Assembly: GCA_048500255.1 (NCBI GenBank)
Contig: JASNYH010000001.1
Location: forward strand, 930,001-994,000
Direction of reading: 5' to 3'
Length of the DNA stretch: 64,000 nucleotides
Source of the DNA: JAMHWF01 sp048500255
GTDB taxonomy: Bacteria > Pseudomonadota > Gammaproteobacteria > Burkholderiales > Burkholderiaceae_C
Within the stretch, counting starts at the first letter, position 1. Each line of letters starts with the position of its first letter. The notes under the pieces are model-generated. The model did no database searches, was not told the origin of the DNA, and worked only from the letters and a program-made list of their open reading frames with translations. The translations under genes and the position numbers were made by a program. This document shows, in pieces, positions 15,798 through 24,917 of the stretch.

Positions 15798-17021
15798 ATG
15801 AGCAGCGCGCCAGGGCCGATCGTCATCGTCGGCGGCGGCCACGCCGGTGCCGCGCTGTGCGGTGCGCTCGCCGCAGCGGGCCTCGGCGCGCAGGTGCACC
15901 TCGTGTGCGACGAAGCCGAGCTGCCCTATCAGCGCCCGCCGCTGTCGAAGGCCTACCTGAAGGATCCGGCCGAGGCGCTGCAGCCGCACCGCAACGAAGA
16001 GTGGTATGCGCAGTCGGGCATCGCGCTGCATCGAAACGACGCCGCCGTCGCGATCGACCGCACCGCGCGGACCGTCGCGCTGCGCTCGGGCGCGACGCTG
16101 CCGTATGCGCAACTCGTGCTCGCCACCGGCGCATCGGCGCGCACGCTGCCCGGCCTGCCGCCGACGCTGTCCAACGTCGCCGTGCTGCGCAACGCGGCCG
16201 ACGCGCGGCGGCTGCGCGAGCTGCTCGGCGCAGCGCAGAGCGTCACCGTGCTCGGCGGCGGCTTCATCGGCCTGGAGATCGCCGCCACGGCGCGCGCCGC
16301 GGGCAAGCGGGTGCGCGTGCTCGAAGCCGCGCCGCGCCTGCTGCAGCGCTCGGTGTCGCCCGAACTGGCGGCTCACGTGCTTGCGACGCACCGCGCGGCG
16401 GGCATCGACGTGCAACTCGGCGCGCAGGTCGGCGGATTCGAGGTCGTCGGCGATCGGCTCGCCGCGCTGACGGTCGACGGCGAGCGCGCGAGCATCGATC
16501 TGCTCGTGATGGGCATCGGCGCCGTACCCGAGACGCGGCTCGCCGAGGCCGCCGGCCTCGCCTGCGACAACGGCATCGTCGTCGACGCCTGCCTGCGCAG
16601 CGCGGACCCGCGCATCCTCGCGATCGGCGATTGCGCGTCCTTCCCCGAGCACGGCAGCGGCCGCCGCCTGCGGCTCGAATCGGTGCAGAACGCCAACGAC
16701 CAGGCGCGCACCGCGCTCGCGACGCTGAGCGGCGCGGCCGATCCGTATCGCGCGCTGCCGTGGTTCTGGTCCGAGCAGGAATCGATGCGCCTGCAGATGG
16801 CCGGGCTGATGGCGACGCAGGGCACGCGCCATCGCCGCCCCGGCGCGAATGCGGCGAGCTTCTCGCTGCTGCACTACGCCGGCGACCGGCTCGCCTGCGT
16901 CGAGAGCGTCAACGCGCCGCTCGACCACATGGCGGCGCGCAAGCTGCTGGCACGGGGCATCAGCCCGGATCCGGCGGCGGCCTGCGACCCGTCGCAGCCG
17001 CTCAACCGGTTCGCAGCGTAG
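15798..17021 (+). CDS. NAD(P)H-dependent ferredoxin reductase (FAD)
   Basis: The 407-residue flavoprotein resembles putidaredoxin reductase. FAD-binding VIVGGGHAGAALCG opens the protein, PYQRPPLSKAYL is the family segment near residue 40, LGGGFIGLEIA near 150 is the NADH fold, and LAIGDCASFP near 275 contacts FAD. The short C-terminal domain (about 330-400) is typical. It passes electrons from NAD(P)H to the adjacent ferredoxin. The start at 15798 follows the ferredoxin by 13 bp. The LuxR-type gene begins 10 bp after its stop, so both are probably on one transcript. Confidence 0.92.
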   Translation: MSSAPGPIVIVGGGHAGAALCGALAAAGLGAQVHLVCDEAELPYQRPPLSKAYLKDPAEALQPHRNEEWYAQSGIALHRNDAAVAIDRTARTVALRSGATLPYAQLVLATGASARTLPGLPPTLSNVAVLRNAADARRLRELLGAAQSVTVLGGGFIGLEIAATARAAGKRVRVLEAAPRLLQRSVSPELAAHVLATHRAAGIDVQLGAQVGGFEVVGDRLAALTVDGERASIDLLVMGIGAVPETRLAEAAGLACDNGIVVDACLRSADPRILAIGDCASFPEHGSGRRLRLESVQNANDQARTALATLSGAADPYRALPWFWSEQESMRLQMAGLMATQGTRHRRPGANAASFSLLHYAGDRLACVESVNAPLDHMAARKLLARGISPDPAAACDPSQPLNRFAA

Positions 17022-17030
17022 GATGGCCCG

Positions 17031-17840
17031 ATGGCCGGGCATTGGACTCAGCAAGGCGTTGCGTCGGACGTTCAGGTGTCCGCCGCCGCCATGGTCGACC
17101 TGCTGCAGGACCTGGAGCACCGATCGCCCGGGAGCGCCGCGCTGCGCTTCCTGTCGAAGGCGGTGGCCGTCGACTACCTGTCGCTCGTCGGCTATGCGGC
17201 CGACGGACTGCCGCGCCAGATCGAGGCGCAGGCCGCCGCCTGGCACCAGCGCCAGACGACGCTGCGCTGCTTCGCGCTGTATCGCAGCCGCTTCTACTGG
17301 CACGACGAGGCCACGGCGCTCGCGGCCGAGCTGCATGCCGCCGACCCCGAGGCTGCGCGCGTGGAGGTGCTGCACTATGGCCAGCGCGACATCCCCGAGC
17401 CGGCCTGGCGCGAAGAGATCTTCGTGCGCGAGCGGCTGGCCGGCCGCCTGACGCTGATGTTCTGCGGCCATGGCGATCGCGTGTACGCACTGAACCTGTA
17501 CCGCGACCTGGCCCGGGGCGAGTTCGACGACGACGAAGTCGGCACCCTGCGCCGCGCCGCCCCGCTGCTGCGGGCGACGCTGCGCCCGCGCCTCGAAGCG
17601 GCGCGCACCGACTCCGGCGTCATGCGGCTCGAGCGGCTGCACGAGCGCCTGGCCGAGCGGGCCCCCGGCCTGGCTCCGCGCGAGGCCGAGGTCGGCGTGC
17701 GCATCGCCTGCGGCATGAGCAACGACGGCATCGCGGCCGACCTCGGCATCTCGCCGTCGACCGTGCACACGCTGCGCAAGCGCCTGTACACCAAGCTCGA
17801 CATCCACAGCCGCATGGCGCTCGTCTGGCTGCTGCGCTGA
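17031..17840 (+). CDS. LuxR-family HTH transcriptional regulator
   Basis: The 269-residue protein has a C-terminal LuxR/GerE helix-turn-helix (about 205-265): LAPREAEVGVRIACGMSND, then ISPSTVHTLRKRLYTKLDI. The N-terminal 200 residues show no receiver-domain phosphorylation motif or autoinducer domain that I recognise, so the signal is unknown. The gene is probably co-transcribed with the P450 electron chain and lies 100 bp before the Rieske oxygenase gene, which it may activate. It is a second regulator for the aerobic part of the locus. Confidence 0.85.
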   Translation: MAGHWTQQGVASDVQVSAAAMVDLLQDLEHRSPGSAALRFLSKAVAVDYLSLVGYAADGLPRQIEAQAAAWHQRQTTLRCFALYRSRFYWHDEATALAAELHAADPEAARVEVLHYGQRDIPEPAWREEIFVRERLAGRLTLMFCGHGDRVYALNLYRDLARGEFDDDEVGTLRRAAPLLRATLRPRLEAARTDSGVMRLERLHERLAERAPGLAPREAEVGVRIACGMSNDGIAADLGISPSTVHTLRKRLYTKLDIHSRMALVWLLR

Positions 17841-17940
17841 GGCTGCGGGTTCGCCCGTCCCATGCGCGAGGGACTCACAGGGCTCGGGGCGCTTCCCTAG
17901 AGTGCAGCCTGACCGGCATCGAGCCGACACGAGGGCCGCC

Positions 17941-18981
17941 ATGTTCATCCGCAACTGCTGGTACGTCATCGCCTGGGACCACGAGATCGCTGCCGACGGG
18001 CTGTTCTCCCGTACGGTGCTCGGCGAGCCGATCCTCGTCTACCGCAAGGCGGACGGCAGCCTGGTCGCGCTGCTCGATCGCTGCGCGCACCGCCTCGCGC
18101 CGCTGTCCAAGGGTCTGCGCGAGGGCGACGACGTGCGCTGCGGCTATCACGGGGTGAAGTTCGACTGCAGCGGGCAGTGCGTCGAGGTGCCCGGCATGGC
18201 GCGCGCGCCGGCGTACCTGAAGGTGCGAAGCTACCCGGTGGTCGAGCGCAATCGCTGGGTCTTCGTGTGGATGGGCGATCCGGCCAAGGCCGACGAAGCC
18301 TTGTTGCCCGACAACGCCTCGAACGCCGATCCGCAGTGGTGCAACAAGCCCGGCTACATGCACTACGACGTCCCCTACCTGCTCATCTGCGACAACCTGC
18401 TGGACTTCTCGCACCTGAGCTACGTGCACGCGAACACGCTCGGCGGATCGCCGGCGATCGCGCGCGCGCGCCCCGTCATCGAGCGCGTGATGCTCGGCGA
18501 CGGCCGGCAGGTCGGCGTGAAGGTCTCGCGCATCATCTCCGACGTTCCGGCTTCGCCGTACTGGAAGAGCTTTCGCGACGGTCTCGAAGGCAACTACGAA
18601 CGCTGGTTCGTCTACGACTTCGTGCTGCCCGGCACGCTGCTGATGAGCTCCGGCGGGCGCCCGGTCGACGCACCGGACGACGAGGCCCGCACCGTGCGGC
18701 TGCACAGCTGCCAGACGCTGACGCCCGAGACGGAGACGACGACGCACTACTTCTTCCAGCAGTCGTGCCAGCGGTGCGACTACGAACGTGCGCCGCAGAC
18801 GGTGGATCGGATGTACGACACGCTGCTGCGGGCCTTCGAGGAGGATCGCGACATGATCACGGCCCAGTACCTGGCCATCCAGGCCACGCCGGACCTGCCG
18901 ATGCACGCCGTGCCGCTGGATGCGGCGCTCGGGCATTTCCGCGGCCTCGTGCAGCGGTGGGCCGACGGCGAAAACGCCTGA
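17941..18981 (+). CDS. Rieske non-heme iron oxygenase, VanA-like
   Basis: The 346-residue protein starts at ATG 17941, with a GAGGG ribosome site ahead. The Rieske 2Fe-2S ligands are C48, H50, C67 and H70 (CAH then CGYH). The mononuclear iron site is seen as D155-x2-H158-x4-H163 in DNLLDFSHLSYVH; an Asp near 300 is the probable third ligand. Length, N-terminus (FIRNCWYVIAW) and motif spacing fit vanillate O-demethylase oxygenase (VanA) and related demethylases, which release formaldehyde. No VanB-type reductase is next to it. The upstream gap is 100 bp and has no GTTG operator. Substrate by family only. Confidence 0.87.
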   Translation: MFIRNCWYVIAWDHEIAADGLFSRTVLGEPILVYRKADGSLVALLDRCAHRLAPLSKGLREGDDVRCGYHGVKFDCSGQCVEVPGMARAPAYLKVRSYPVVERNRWVFVWMGDPAKADEALLPDNASNADPQWCNKPGYMHYDVPYLLICDNLLDFSHLSYVHANTLGGSPAIARARPVIERVMLGDGRQVGVKVSRIISDVPASPYWKSFRDGLEGNYERWFVYDFVLPGTLLMSSGGRPVDAPDDEARTVRLHSCQTLTPETETTTHYFFQQSCQRCDYERAPQTVDRMYDTLLRAFEEDRDMITAQYLAIQATPDLPMHAVPLDAALGHFRGLVQRWADGENA

Positions 18982-19007
18982 ACCGACTCGTCTGCGGAAG
19001 CACCGCC

Positions 19008-19976
19008 CTATTCGAGCGCGACGGCGCAGGCGCGCTCGGGTGCGGTGGCAGGCGCGGGCACCACGTCGTCGTCCATCGACGCCACGGCCTGCCGCAGCAT
19101 GCCGCGCAGCCACAAGAGCCCCGGATCCTCGCTGCGGCACCGGTGCCATTGTGCCGACTGCCGTATCGGCTCGACCGGGAACGGCGACCGCAACACGGTC
19201 AGCGGCAACGCCTGCGCCAGATGCCGCGCCAGGCGCCCGTGCATCGTCGCGATGCGGTCGGTGCCCAGCAGCAGGTACGGCACGGTGGCGAAGTTGAAGG
19301 TCGTGACGTCGATGCGCCGCGCGACGCCTGTCGTGCGCGAGTACAGCGCGTCGAGCGTATCGCCCGCCACACCCGGCGGCCGCATCGCGACGTGGCCTGC
19401 CGCGAGATAGGCCTCGACACCGAGCGGCCGGCGCGCCAGCCGGCTGCCGCTCCACACGACGCAGCAGAAGCCTTCGTCGAACAGCGGCTCCACGGGATGG
19501 TCGAGCGAGCAGTAGTCGCTCGGGATGATCAGCAGGTCGGCATCGCCGCGCTCGAGCTCGTGCTTCCAGTCGTCGGCCAGGGTCTCGAACTGGAAGCGCA
19601 CCGACCGCGCATGCCGCTGCGCGAGGCGCAGCAGGTGCGGCATCAGCACCATCAGCGTGAAGTCGGACAGCAGGATGCGGAACTCGCGAGGCGAGCGGGC
19701 GGGATCGAACTGCGGCTGCGCCGCGATCGTGGTGTCGACGCGCAACAGCAGGTCGCGCACCGCATCCTTGAGCGCCTCGGCGCGCGGCGTGAGTTCCATG
19801 CAGCGCCCGATCTGGACCAGCAGCGCGTCGCCGAAGTAGTCGCGCAGACGCGCAAGCGCGCTGCTCGTCGCCGACTGGCTCAGGTGCAGCCGTTCGGCCG
19901 CGCGGCTGATGCTGCGCAGCTCGAGCATGGCGTCGAGCGCCACCAGGAGGTTCAGATCGAGATTCTTGAAGCGCAT
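19008..19976 (-). CDS. LysR-family regulator, NodD/PcpR-like
   Basis: I chose ATG 19976 (MRFKNLDLNLL), the usual NodD-type start; a start further upstream would add a basic tail of 19 residues. The 322-residue product has a LysR helix-turn-helix (SISRAAERLHLSQSATSSAL, about 20-40) and a periplasmic-binding-like effector domain. NodD/PcpR-type LysR proteins often sense aromatic compounds. It is the last gene of a minus-strand run that includes the enoyl-CoA hydratase, CoA ligase and HyuAB, and it faces the Rieske gene tail to tail. It probably regulates the catabolic genes upstream of it on the same strand. Confidence 0.9.
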   Translation of the reverse strand: MRFKNLDLNLLVALDAMLELRSISRAAERLHLSQSATSSALARLRDYFGDALLVQIGRCMELTPRAEALKDAVRDLLLRVDTTIAAQPQFDPARSPREFRILLSDFTLMVLMPHLLRLAQRHARSVRFQFETLADDWKHELERGDADLLIIPSDYCSLDHPVEPLFDEGFCCVVWSGSRLARRPLGVEAYLAAGHVAMRPPGVAGDTLDALYSRTTGVARRIDVTTFNFATVPYLLLGTDRIATMHGRLARHLAQALPLTVLRSPFPVEPIRQSAQWHRCRSEDPGLLWLRGMLRQAVASMDDDVVPAPATAPERACAVALE

Positions 19977-20033
19977 GGCAGACCTCGCTCGACGGACCGG
20001 ACCACGTACCGCGGATCGTTCACCGCGCACCAC

Positions 20034-20804
20034 CTAGCGGCGTCGGTACGCGGCCTTGCGGCGCTGCAACCACGCCGCCACCGCCTCGCGGGCATCGTCG
20101 CTCGCCGCGAGGCGGCGCGACTGCGCGGTCGATTGCGCGCGCAGCGCGGCGGCCGACGGCACCGCATTGGCCCGGCGGAGCTCGCGCAACGCCTTCAGCG
20201 CGGCGCTCAACGCGAGCGGCGGCTTGGCGAGCAGCTCGTCGGCCCAGGCCGTCGCCGCGTCGAGGGCGCCGCCGGGCGGCGCCAGGCGGTTGACGAGCCC
20301 GACCTGGTGCGCGCGCCGCGCGTCGATCGTCGCGCCGCTCAGCATCTCGGCGGCCAGCGCGTAGGGCAGGTTCTCCCACAGCAGCACGAAGCCGCCGAGG
20401 TCGACCTCGGGCAGGCGCAGGCTCGCGCCCTCGCCGGCCACGCGCAGGTCGGCGCGCAGCGCGAGGTCGACGCCGGCGCCGACCGCCGCGCCATCGATCG
20501 CGGCGATGCTGGGCTTGTCGATCGCGCCCGACCAGTAAGGGTCGCGGTCGATGCCTTCGAGAAAACGCCCGAGGCTGTCCTCGCCGCGCTGCATGCCCTC
20601 GAACCAGCTCGCGTCGGCACCGGCGCAGAACGCGCGGCCGCGACCGGTGACGATGGCGAGCCAGGCGTCGTCGTCGGCGTCGTAGCGCCGCCAGGCGGCG
20701 GCCAGCTCGTCCTGCATTGCGGCGTCGATCGCGTTGAGCCGATCGGGGCGATCGAGCGTGATCGTCACGAGGTGGTCGCGCTTGGCGTATTCGACGCAGG
20801 ACAT
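20034..20804 (-). CDS. Enoyl-CoA hydratase/isomerase (crotonase) family protein
   Basis: The 256-residue protein has the crotonase layout: VTITLDRPDRLNAID, the CoA-binding oxyanion segment FCAGADASW, GAAVGAGVDLALRADLRVA, and LPEVDLGGF. The usual GGGxE of hydratases is GAGVD here, so the first catalytic Glu is replaced by Asp or absent. The reaction may therefore differ from simple hydration. It begins 7 bp after the CoA-ligase gene stops, so both are in one operon. It is likely to act on a CoA thioester made by that ligase. Confidence 0.85.
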   Translation of the reverse strand: MSCVEYAKRDHLVTITLDRPDRLNAIDAAMQDELAAAWRRYDADDDAWLAIVTGRGRAFCAGADASWFEGMQRGEDSLGRFLEGIDRDPYWSGAIDKPSIAAIDGAAVGAGVDLALRADLRVAGEGASLRLPEVDLGGFVLLWENLPYALAAEMLSGATIDARRAHQVGLVNRLAPPGGALDAATAWADELLAKPPLALSAALKALRELRRANAVPSAAALRAQSTAQSRRLAASDDAREAVAAWLQRRKAAYRRR

Positions 20805-20811
20805 GGCGCTG

Positions 20812-22365
20812 CTACACCCGGCGCTCGCGGCCGGCCCAGTGCGGCTCGCGCAGCGCGCGCTTGAGAACCTTGCCGCGCTGGCTGCGCGGCAGGTCGGCGA
20901 CGAAGTCGACCGCCTTGGGCGCCTTCACCGAGCCGAGCCGGCGCTTGCAGTGCGCGATCAGCTCGGCCGCGCTCGCACCCTGCCCGGGCCGCAGCACGAC
21001 GACGGCGCGCACGGCCTCGCCCCAGTCGTCGTCGGGCACGCCGATCACGGCCGCCTCGTGCACCGCCGGATGCTCGGCGAGCGCCTGTTCGACCTCGGCC
21101 GGGTAGACGTTGAAGCCGCCGCTGACGATCATGTCCTTCTTGCGGTCGACGATGTGCAGGTAGCCGGCGTCGTCGAAGCGGCCGATGTCGCCGGTGTGCA
21201 GCCAGCCGTCGACGATCGTCGCGCGCGTGGCGGCGTCGTTCTTGTAGTAGCCCGTCATCACCTGGTCGCCGCGCACGCAGATCTCGCCCGCCTCGCCCGC
21301 CGGCAGGACCCGGCCGTCGTCGGCCCTCACGACGACGCGACCGAACGGCAGTGCCGGGCGCCCGCAGGCGGCGAGCCGGCCGTCGGGCGCGATCGCGCCG
21401 TCGGGGCCGAGCAGTTCGTCGGGCCGCATGCACGTGATGCCCAGCGCCTCGGTCTGGCCGTAGCCCTGCGCGACGATCGGCCCGAACAGCGCGACCGCCT
21501 CGCGCAGCTTGGCCACCGCCATCGGCGCCGCCGAGAAGGCGAGGTAGCGCAGGCTCGACAGATCGAAACGCCGCACGTCCGGATGCGCCATCAGCCGGTA
21601 GATCACGGTCGGCGGCAGGAAGAGCTGCGTGACGCGGTGGCGCTCGATCGCCTCGAGCATCGCGCCGGGGTCGGGCCGCTCCAGCAGCACGAGTCGCCCG
21701 CCGCGCGCCAGCACCGGATAGGCCAGCCCGCCGGCGGCGTGCGTGATCGGCGCGGCCACCAGCATCACCGGCGCCGGGTCGGGCAGCCACAGCAGGCTGT
21801 AGGCGACGAAGGCGTGGTACGCGCGATGCGGCTGCATCGCCATGCGGAAGTCGCCGCTGGTGCCGGAGCCGGTCTGCAGCCACGCGGTGGCGCCGAGGTC
21901 GATCTCGAGCGGCGGCTCGGTGTCGGGCGCGTCGGCGAGCCACTGCGCGAGGCTGACAAAGCCGGGCAGCTCGGCGTCGAGGCAGATGCAGTCGCGCAGC
22001 CGCGGCAGGCGCGCGCGCAGCGTGCGCACCTGCTCGGCGTACTCGGCCTGGAAGAACAGCCGGTCGACGTCGCCGAAGTCGAGGATCCTCGCGTTGTCGT
22101 CGGCCGAGTTGCGGAAGTCCATCGGCACGTAGGCCCAGCCGGCGCGCATGATGCCGAAGCTGCAGGCGAAGCCGACACCGTCGTTGCCGCACAGGATCGC
22201 CGCATGCCGCGCAGCGGCGCCGCCCGCGTCGCGCAGCAGCGCGTTGGCGACGCGCCGGGCGAGCGCCCTCACCTCGCGGTAGCGGAACTGCCGCTCGCCC
22301 TGCACCATGCAGACGCCGTCGGGATCGACGAGGGCGCCGCGCTCGAGGAAATCGCTGACGGCCAT
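20812..22365 (-). CDS. AMP-dependent acyl-CoA synthetase/ligase
   Basis: The start is ATG 22365, giving 517 residues (MAVSDFLERGALV); upstream in-frame sequence lies in another gene. ANL-family motifs are GYGQTEALGIT, WLHTGDIGRFDD, DRKKDMIVSGGFNVYP, and the C-terminal catalytic Lys in RSQRGKVLKR. The phosphate-binding loop is atypical: GSGTSGDFRM instead of TSGTTGxPKG, lacking the usual Pro-Lys. It would activate a carboxylic acid to its CoA ester. Genes for HyuAB-type carboxylase upstream and crotonase downstream suggest the sequence carboxylation, activation, then beta-oxidation-like cleavage. Confidence 0.87.
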   Translation of the reverse strand: MAVSDFLERGALVDPDGVCMVQGERQFRYREVRALARRVANALLRDAGGAAARHAAILCGNDGVGFACSFGIMRAGWAYVPMDFRNSADDNARILDFGDVDRLFFQAEYAEQVRTLRARLPRLRDCICLDAELPGFVSLAQWLADAPDTEPPLEIDLGATAWLQTGSGTSGDFRMAMQPHRAYHAFVAYSLLWLPDPAPVMLVAAPITHAAGGLAYPVLARGGRLVLLERPDPGAMLEAIERHRVTQLFLPPTVIYRLMAHPDVRRFDLSSLRYLAFSAAPMAVAKLREAVALFGPIVAQGYGQTEALGITCMRPDELLGPDGAIAPDGRLAACGRPALPFGRVVVRADDGRVLPAGEAGEICVRGDQVMTGYYKNDAATRATIVDGWLHTGDIGRFDDAGYLHIVDRKKDMIVSGGFNVYPAEVEQALAEHPAVHEAAVIGVPDDDWGEAVRAVVVLRPGQGASAAELIAHCKRRLGSVKAPKAVDFVADLPRSQRGKVLKRALREPHWAGRERRV

Positions 22366-22391
22366 CGCGTGATCAGTGGGCGCTGGGCATC

Positions 22392-23081
22392 TCAGGCCCC
22401 GTCGCTGCCGCCCGGCTTGCAGGGGTTGCGGTAGTGGTACGGCGGCACGAACACGCTCGGGTAGGTCTCGTACTGGTGCGTGGGCAGGCGGTCGGGCGGA
22501 AACTCGGCGGACACGCGCGGCATCGGCAGCCCGGTGCGGCCCCAACCTTCCTCGTACGGCGTGTAGAAGGTCGGGAACCAGCGCATCACGCGGATCATCC
22601 ACACGCCGTCGTCGCGCCTGACGTATTCGTTCTCGTACGGTCCCTCGGCCCAGTGGCCCATCTCGCCGTGCACGGCGACCTGGATCAGCGCGCGCCAGCG
22701 GCCCTTGGCCGTGCGGCCGTCGGGCGCCACGTCCACCACGCCCTGCAGCTGCAGGTGGTTGTGCAGGCGCCCGTGCAGCAGGCCATCGCTGGCGTCGGGC
22801 TGGCCGATGAGCTGGCCGACCAGGTGCTTGAACACCGTCGTCGCGCCGGCCGTGCCGAGATAGACGCCGCGGCCCGAGATCTCGATCTCGCAGTCGGTCG
22901 AGAACAGCGCGATCACCTCGCTCCAGAGTGCCTTGTCGACGTAGTAGCCGTAGATGCGCTGCAGCTTCTTGATCGCCTCGACGTCATCGAGCCGCTGCAC
23001 GCGGCCGCGCAGCGCCGCCACCTCGGCGCGCAGCGCGGCGATCTCGGCGGCGACGGCGTCCGCTCCGGCGGCGCCGCTCAT
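22392..23081 (-). CDS. SnoaL-like (NTF2-fold) protein with N-terminal coiled coil
   Basis: The 229-residue product starts at 23081, overlapping the HyuB stop. Residues about 10-35 are a regular Ala/Leu/Glu heptad pattern (AAEIAALRAEVAALRGRV), likely a short coiled coil. The rest has the SnoaL/NTF2 cone fold pattern: IKKLQRIYGYYVDKALW, LFSTDCEIEISG, WRALIQVAVHGE, YENEYVRRDDGVWMIRVMRW. Members act as dehydratases, isomerases or hydroxylases on aromatic and steroid-like substrates. The catalytic role here is not clear. A second SnoaL-like gene (36456) lies in the opposite arm of the cluster. Confidence 0.72.
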   Translation of the reverse strand: MSGAAGADAVAAEIAALRAEVAALRGRVQRLDDVEAIKKLQRIYGYYVDKALWSEVIALFSTDCEIEISGRGVYLGTAGATTVFKHLVGQLIGQPDASDGLLHGRLHNHLQLQGVVDVAPDGRTAKGRWRALIQVAVHGEMGHWAEGPYENEYVRRDDGVWMIRVMRWFPTFYTPYEEGWGRTGLPMPRVSAEFPPDRLPTHQYETYPSVFVPPYHYRNPCKPGGSDGA

Positions 23082-24913
23082 CGTGCCGCTCCCACGGCGG
23101 CCACTTCGCCACGCTTGCCGCGCAGCGCATCGCGCTGCCGCCGGGTCGCGTCGGCATCGACGGCCAGGCCGCTCGCGTCGAACACGACGCCGTAGACGTC
23201 GCGCGCACGCGCCGCCGAGACGAAGCCCGACTGCACGTCGGCGCGCACCTTCTGCGCGTCGCGCGCCAGCGGGTCGCCCCAGCCGCCGCCGCCGCTGTTG
23301 CGCGTCTCGCAGGCCTCGCCGGGGAAGATGGGCTTGGTCTCGAAGGTGCGCAGCACGCGCCGCTGCCGGCCGTCGGCCGCGATGATCTCCATCTCGGCGC
23401 ACGGGCCGCTGCCGCCGCCCGCCACGCCGGCGGGCGCGCTGCGCTGGCCGTCGCTGTTGCCCGTCATCAGCAGCGACATCGCGCCCGGCTGCGTGCGCGC
23501 GACGAAGCGCACGTAGCTGCCCGGCGCGCCGCGGAACTCGCCCGCGCCCTCCCAGTCCTGCAGCACCTCGTAGTGCGTCACGACGTACGGCGACGATGAT
23601 TCGAAGAACTCGACGTTGGGCCGCACGAGGTTGGCGCAGGCGCTCTGGAAACCGGCGCCGAGCCAGCCGTCGTGGTGCTTGACCGCGCCGCTGCCGCCGT
23701 CGCTGCCGAAGGTCTCGGTGAAGTAGTTGCGTGCGTGCTGCGTGCGCGGGTCGATCACGTCGGGCATGGTGCCGATGTTGATCGGGCACAGGTGCTTGGA
23801 CCACGCCGCCATCGCGCGCTCGGGCAGCGCCTTGCCGATGGCGAGCATGCAGGCCTCGACGATCTGCGTGCCCGCCGAGATCTGCGACGCGCCGACGGTG
23901 GCCGGGTAGCGCGGGTTGACGACGCTGCCCTCGGGCATCACGAACTTCACCGGATTCAGCGCACCGCCGTTCTTGGGCACGCTGGCGTCGACGAGGTAGA
24001 ACAGCCCGACCATCGCGCTGCAGATCGTGACACCCACCGGGCAGTTGACGAAGGTCGCCTGCTTGTCGCTGCCGCTGAAGTCGAAGGTGAGCGAGTCGCC
24101 GTCGACGACGGCCTTGACACGCACCCAGATCTGGCGGTCGTCATGGCCGTCCCAGTCGCAGGCCGACTCGGCCTCGTAGACGCCGTCGGGAATCTTGGCG
24201 ATCTCGGCGCGCATCGCACGCTCGCCGGCGGCGACGATCTCGGTCATGCAGGCCTTGACGGTGGCCACGCCGTACTTGCGGCACAGGTGCTGCAGCTGCT
24301 CCTCGGCGTGCGCCATGCAGCCGTTGATCAGCCGCGTGTCCATGTCGAGCTCGGTGGGCATGCGCACATTGCGCAGCACGAGGTCCCACACGTCCTGCTG
24401 CACCACGCCCTGCTTGATCAGCTTCATGGGCGGGATGTTCAGGCCCTCGGCGATGATGTCGTAGGCGCCGGCGCCGTAGCCGCCGGGCAGGAAGCCGCCC
24501 GTGTCGCTGACGTGCGTCTTGGCCTGGAAGAAGCCGAGCAGCTCGCCCTCGAAGAACAGCGGCCGGATGAAGTTCCAGTCGGGCAGATGGCCGCCCCTGA
24601 CGATGTAGGGATCGTTGGCGACGATGAAGTCGCCGGGCTGGTAGTCGCCGTGGAACTTCGATTCGAGACCCTTGATCGCCTCCTCGGCCACCATGGCGTG
24701 GATCGGCGCGCTGCTCGCGGCGACGACGATCTTGCCGCGCGGATCGAGGATGCTCTGGCCGAGGTCGCGCGCCAGCGCCGTGACGAAGGACTGCGTCGAG
24801 TACAGCACCTTCTCGCCGACCTGCTCGGCCAGATACTGAAGCTTGTTCCAGACCACCGAGAAGGTGATCGGGTCGATGTCGGCGCGCGCCGCCGTTGCTT
24901 TGTTCGCTGCCAT
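23078..24913 (-). CDS. Hydantoinase B / acetone-carboxylase beta-like subunit (HyuB family)
   Basis: The 611-residue product starts at ATG 24913 with AGGAGG about 10 bases upstream. It has the HyuB core: SSAPIHAMVAEEA, GDFIVANDPYIVRGGHLPD, FQAKTHVSDTGG, and a glycine-rich C-terminus SGGGGWGDPL. HyuB proteins pair with HyuA in ATP-dependent hydantoin or oxoproline cleavage and in acetone/acetophenone carboxylases. At 611 residues it is nearer to hydantoinase B than to the longer acetone-carboxylase subunit. It lies 4 bp after the HyuA stop. With a CoA ligase and crotonase following, carboxylation of a ketone is plausible but not proven. Confidence 0.85.
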   Translation of the reverse strand: MAANKATAARADIDPITFSVVWNKLQYLAEQVGEKVLYSTQSFVTALARDLGQSILDPRGKIVVAASSAPIHAMVAEEAIKGLESKFHGDYQPGDFIVANDPYIVRGGHLPDWNFIRPLFFEGELLGFFQAKTHVSDTGGFLPGGYGAGAYDIIAEGLNIPPMKLIKQGVVQQDVWDLVLRNVRMPTELDMDTRLINGCMAHAEEQLQHLCRKYGVATVKACMTEIVAAGERAMRAEIAKIPDGVYEAESACDWDGHDDRQIWVRVKAVVDGDSLTFDFSGSDKQATFVNCPVGVTICSAMVGLFYLVDASVPKNGGALNPVKFVMPEGSVVNPRYPATVGASQISAGTQIVEACMLAIGKALPERAMAAWSKHLCPINIGTMPDVIDPRTQHARNYFTETFGSDGGSGAVKHHDGWLGAGFQSACANLVRPNVEFFESSSPYVVTHYEVLQDWEGAGEFRGAPGSYVRFVARTQPGAMSLLMTGNSDGQRSAPAGVAGGGSGPCAEMEIIAADGRQRRVLRTFETKPIFPGEACETRNSGGGGWGDPLARDAQKVRADVQSGFVSAARARDVYGVVFDASGLAVDADATRRQRDALRGKRGEVAAVGAAR

Positions 24914-24917
24914 GGCT

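Noticed and set aside
17858..17910. Imperfect ACTC...GAGT dyad before the Rieske gene as a LuxR operator
   Set aside because: Arms of four bases with a long centre are too weak to support a site.
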